Shown: positions 61,895-64,000 of the stretch, piece by piece
Layout of the letters: every line of letters begins with the position of its first letter
Numbering within the stretch: position 1 is the stretch's first letter
NCBI GenBank assembly: GCA_021776805.1
Contig: JAJFFD010000003.1
Coordinates: 1 to 64,000, forward strand
Reading direction: 5' to 3'
DNA: 64,000 nucleotides
DNA from: Planctomycetota bacterium
GTDB lineage: Bacteria; Planctomycetota; UBA1135; UBA2386
Translations under genes and position numbers: made by a program
The notes under the pieces: model-generated
The model's database searches: none
Seen by the model: the letters and a program-made list of their open reading frames with translations, nothing else
Told to the model about the DNA's origin: nothing

Positions 61895-62422
61895 TCAGTA
61901 GCGATAGCCGCGCCGACCGTAGCTTCGGAAGCCACTACTGCGGTAGCCATAGCTGCGATAGCCATAGCTGCGATAGGAGTTGTAGCTGCGATAGCCACTT
62001 CGAGCGCCGTAGTAGCCGCCACCGTAGTAAGAGCGGTTGCCGTAGTTGCGCGATGGGTAGCCGTAGCTCGAATAGCGGCGGATCGGTCGCCTGTATGCAC
62101 CGGCTTCGCGCCGGGGATAGTTGAAGCCCGAGTAGTCGTAGTTGCGCGTGGGCTTGTTTACCAGGTCTGCCCTGTGCATGCGGTCGCGTCGGATGCCCTG
62201 TTGGATGCCTGCGGCTTCTGGCCGTCGTGAGGGGTTGCTCACCGTCTCGCCGGGGTGGGCGACGATGTTCTTGACCTTCTCAGGGGGCGTCGGTCTTGCT
62301 GCTGCCTTCTCCTCTGCCTTGCCAGGCTCGGGCTCAGACTTGGTTTGAGCCAGCAGAGAGTCGCACATCACCATGCAGATGGAGATTGCGAGGGCGGAAC
62401 GGATCAGGTTCTGGTGCAGCAT
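61895..62422 (-). CDS. Secreted Tyr/Arg/Ser/Gly-rich low-complexity protein
   Basis: A 175-residue exported protein; AGGAGG six bases before the ATG. Signal peptide ends LLA-Q. The first half of the mature part is Lys/Glu/Pro-rich; the second half (about 105-175) is built of YGYRS/SYNSYRS-like units ending in 'GRRGYRY'. It has no enzyme domain. It may be a structural or surface-coating protein, cationic and aromatic. It converges on the M14 gene with 3 bases between. Confidence 0.65.
   Translation of the reverse strand: MLHQNLIRSALAISICMVMCDSLLAQTKSEPEPGKAEEKAAARPTPPEKVKNIVAHPGETVSNPSRRPEAAGIQQGIRRDRMHRADLVNKPTRNYDYSGFNYPRREAGAYRRPIRRYSSYGYPSRNYGNRSYYGGGYYGARSGYRSYNSYRSYGYRSYGYRSSGFRSYGRRGYRY
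61940..61984. repeat. 15-bp tandem repeats coding YGYRS units
   Basis: GCGGTAGCCATAGCT and GCGATAGCCATAGCT follow each other directly (61940-61954, 61955-61969), with a degenerate third unit after them. They encode the repeated Tyr-Gly-Tyr-Arg-Ser pentapeptide on the minus strand. Confidence 0.75.
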
Positions 62423-62529
62423 CGGTGTCCTCCTTGGACTGGGGCCCATGTTACCCTCCGACGCGTGTGAGGAGAGTCCCTTGCGCGACAAATGCCCCCT
62501 CCCAGCCTCCTGCCCAGATCTATCTCCGA

Positions 62530-63813
62530 TCAGAGATACTTCCGAATGCGGTCGTCGAGTTTCCCCTGATCACCGGCGAAGCTGGCCAGGGCCGCTGCGG
62601 TCAGGAGACCGTCCCAGGCTGCCGTGCCAAGGGCCACCCGTGATTGCCAGCTCTTGAAGACCGGGATCTTCCCCTCATCGCGGATCCGTTCCTGCTCGGA
62701 GGGGTCGAATTCGGGGAAGATGCCTTCCACCTGCGCTTGCTTCAGGGCTGAGCGGATCTGCTCGCCACTCAGCTTGGCCACATCTTTCTTTGCCAGATGG
62801 TCGACCACGTCTCGGACTGCGTCGTCGAGCTTCCAGAAGACTTCGATGGGTTCGGATTCGACTCCCGCGTTCAAGACCACCTCCGGATCATCCTGGCTGT
62901 GATCTTTGACTTCGCTGCTGGCCGGCCGCATCTCTTGAAAGGACTCGGCGGCTGCGGTGGGGATGGTCTGCACATCGATTCCAGCCAGGTCGAAGACTTG
63001 TTGGCCGCTGCGAATCGAGGCTCCGATTTGCCGCACATTGATGCCCTCGTTGTTGCGGAGCTTGGCGATTACCCGTTGGCTCGAGAGAGTCGCCTTTTCG
63101 CCGACATTGACACCGTCTCCCAGGTGGCTGTCAGCGACGAAGGAATTGAGGCGGCCCATGAATACGTTTACCCAGCTCGGGCGCGCCAGTTTGGCGATCA
63201 TGTAGTTTTGACGAGCTGAGAATCCCAGGGTGAAGTTCACGCGGATCCCGTCATCGGACAGTCTCCTGGCGGCGATCAAACCCTCCGGGGTGAGAGGAAC
63301 CTTGACGATGAATCTCTCCGGGTTGATCGCAGCGTAGCGCTTGCCGTACTGATAGCTGGCTTCGGCATCGAAGGACAGGTCGGTATGAAGTTCGACGCTC
63401 ACGTCTGCGTCGAAATTGCTGACCAACTTCAGGCCGTGCACCGCATTGAGAACGAATGCGATCTCGAGCACGATCTGCTGGTCGCTCAGAGAGCTGTCGG
63501 CCGCGCGCAACATCGCTGCCACCTCGGGAACCAGATCGTCATAGATTCCCTTCTGCACTTCCTTGTTCAGGAGAGTGTTGTTGGTGGTGAGGCTGGTGAA
63601 CTCTTTGGTCCAGAGTTTCTTGATCGCATCCACGTCACCGGTATCGAGCCAGGGGTCCGTGCCCGCGGCGACGAAACTCTGCCATAGATCTGAACTCGGC
63701 AGGCCCGCGCGGATCGAACTGCTGGGCTGCTGATAGCCCCGCAGACAAAACTCGGCGACGGTGGCGGCCAACTTGGAATCGTGCGTGAACACCTTCATGG
63801 CAGTTTCATTCAT
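62530..63813 (-). CDS. tal: Transaldolase family protein
   Basis: A 427-residue protein with a class I aldolase TIM barrel: 'TNNTLLNKE', 'VSVELHTDLSFDAE', the Schiff-base Lys171 in 'RFIVKVPLTPEGLIAARRL', 'VNFTLGFSARQNYMIAKLA', 'VNVFMGRLNSFV' and 'KLRNNEGI'. It is about 100 residues longer than classical transaldolase, the extra part being C-terminal and helical. GGGAGG precedes the start. A role in the pentose phosphate pathway is likely but the extended clade may have another substrate. Confidence 0.85.
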   Translation of the reverse strand: MNETAMKVFTHDSKLAATVAEFCLRGYQQPSSSIRAGLPSSDLWQSFVAAGTDPWLDTGDVDAIKKLWTKEFTSLTTNNTLLNKEVQKGIYDDLVPEVAAMLRAADSSLSDQQIVLEIAFVLNAVHGLKLVSNFDADVSVELHTDLSFDAEASYQYGKRYAAINPERFIVKVPLTPEGLIAARRLSDDGIRVNFTLGFSARQNYMIAKLARPSWVNVFMGRLNSFVADSHLGDGVNVGEKATLSSQRVIAKLRNNEGINVRQIGASIRSGQQVFDLAGIDVQTIPTAAAESFQEMRPASSEVKDHSQDDPEVVLNAGVESEPIEVFWKLDDAVRDVVDHLAKKDVAKLSGEQIRSALKQAQVEGIFPEFDPSEQERIRDEGKIPVFKSWQSRVALGTAAWDGLLTAAALASFAGDQGKLDDRIRKYL

Positions 63814-63840
63814 GACAACCTCCCGTCCTGAGCATCCTGG

Positions 63841-64000
63841 TTACGAGTTCTGCAGCTCTTCGCTGTGGTAGTCCTGGAGCGGCCGGACTTCCAAGGGTCG
63901 GCGTCGGACCCACTCCAGTCCCTGCAGGGTAGCGGATGAAGCGGCCAGAGTCGTGATGCAGGGGATCTTGTAGCTCACAGCCGAGGACCGGATCTGGCGA
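63841..64000 (-). CDS. carB: Carbamoyl-phosphate synthase large subunit, 3' end only
   Basis: The last 52 codons of a gene running off the right edge, ending in TAA at 63841-63843. The translation begins 'RQIRSSAVSYKIPCITTLAA' and continues 'SSATLQGLEWVRRR', matching the C-terminal MGS-like allosteric domain of CarB (where 'IR..A......ITT..AA' is conserved). It lies 27 bases upstream of transaldolase, in the same direction. Confidence 0.85.
   Translation of the reverse strand, partial: RQIRSSAVSYKIPCITTLAASSATLQGLEWVRRRPLEVRPLQDYHSEELQNS

Noticed and set aside
1-64000. tRNA genes, CRISPR arrays, insertion sequences, integrase or attachment sites
   Set aside because: Searched by eye for T-loop GTTCRA motifs in a tRNA context, spaced direct repeats and transposase motifs; none was convincing.

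Overview
The window is chromosomal DNA of a GC-rich, free-living heterotrophic Gram-negative bacterium. I see no mobile elements, CRISPR arrays, tRNA or rRNA genes. Clear Shine-Dalgarno sequences (AGGAGG-like) precede many starts, which argues against Bacteroidetes. The mix of PQQ-like propeller proteins, DUF1080, CotH, BNR/VPS10-type propellers, a dockerin-like tail and many lipoproteins fits Planctomycetota or a neighbouring uncultured phylum. This is an inference from gene content, not a placement.

Layout. 0-9.5 kb: secreted PQQ-like propeller, TylF-like methyltransferase, EgtB, YHS protein, a cytosolic zinc anti-sigma/ECF sigma pair, membrane proteins, an in-frame-UGA selenoprotein of the glycine/D-proline reductase B superfamily, and an acr3-arsR arsenic unit. 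9.5-22 kb: CofD-like protein, barrel lipoprotein, TPR-DJ-1 fusion, large BNR propeller, RidA lipoprotein, then a DUF1080/lactate permease/patatin-barrel operon and tandem DUF3332 lipoproteins. 22-32.5 kb: threonine dehydratase, aminotransferase plus SLC1-type symporter, a MATE-like transporter, an AsmA-like protein, CotH, an ornithine cyclodeaminase homologue, and a second selenoprotein (TlpA-like, UGC motif). 32.6-49.5 kb: homodimeric pyruvate dehydrogenase E1, DPP-IV, prolyl aminopeptidase, a tightly overlapping proC-thrA-thrB-thrC operon, GDSL esterase with dockerin-like tail, GT2, CBS/CNNM protein, HIT protein, membrane-anchored trypsin-like protease. 49.7-64 kb: ribBA, a second sigma/anti-sigma pair leading into GspL/PilM- and GspM-like genes, a DUF885 metallopeptidase, a coiled-coil/RelE-like protein, Nudix, aat, M14 peptidase, a Tyr/Arg-rich secreted protein, transaldolase, and the 3' end of carB.

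How the genes fit together. Several genes suit a peptide- and amino-acid-consuming lifestyle: DPP-IV, Pip, M14, DUF885, symporter, aminotransferase and threonine dehydratase. Others make threonine, proline, riboflavin and pyrimidines. The strongest unusual signals are two UGA-interrupted selenoprotein genes, each with a stem-loop downstream of the UGA that fits a bacterial SECIS. A second striking pattern is that essentially every secreted non-lipoprotein has a predicted signal-peptidase cut immediately before Gln, like the 'Q-rule' known from Bacteroidetes.
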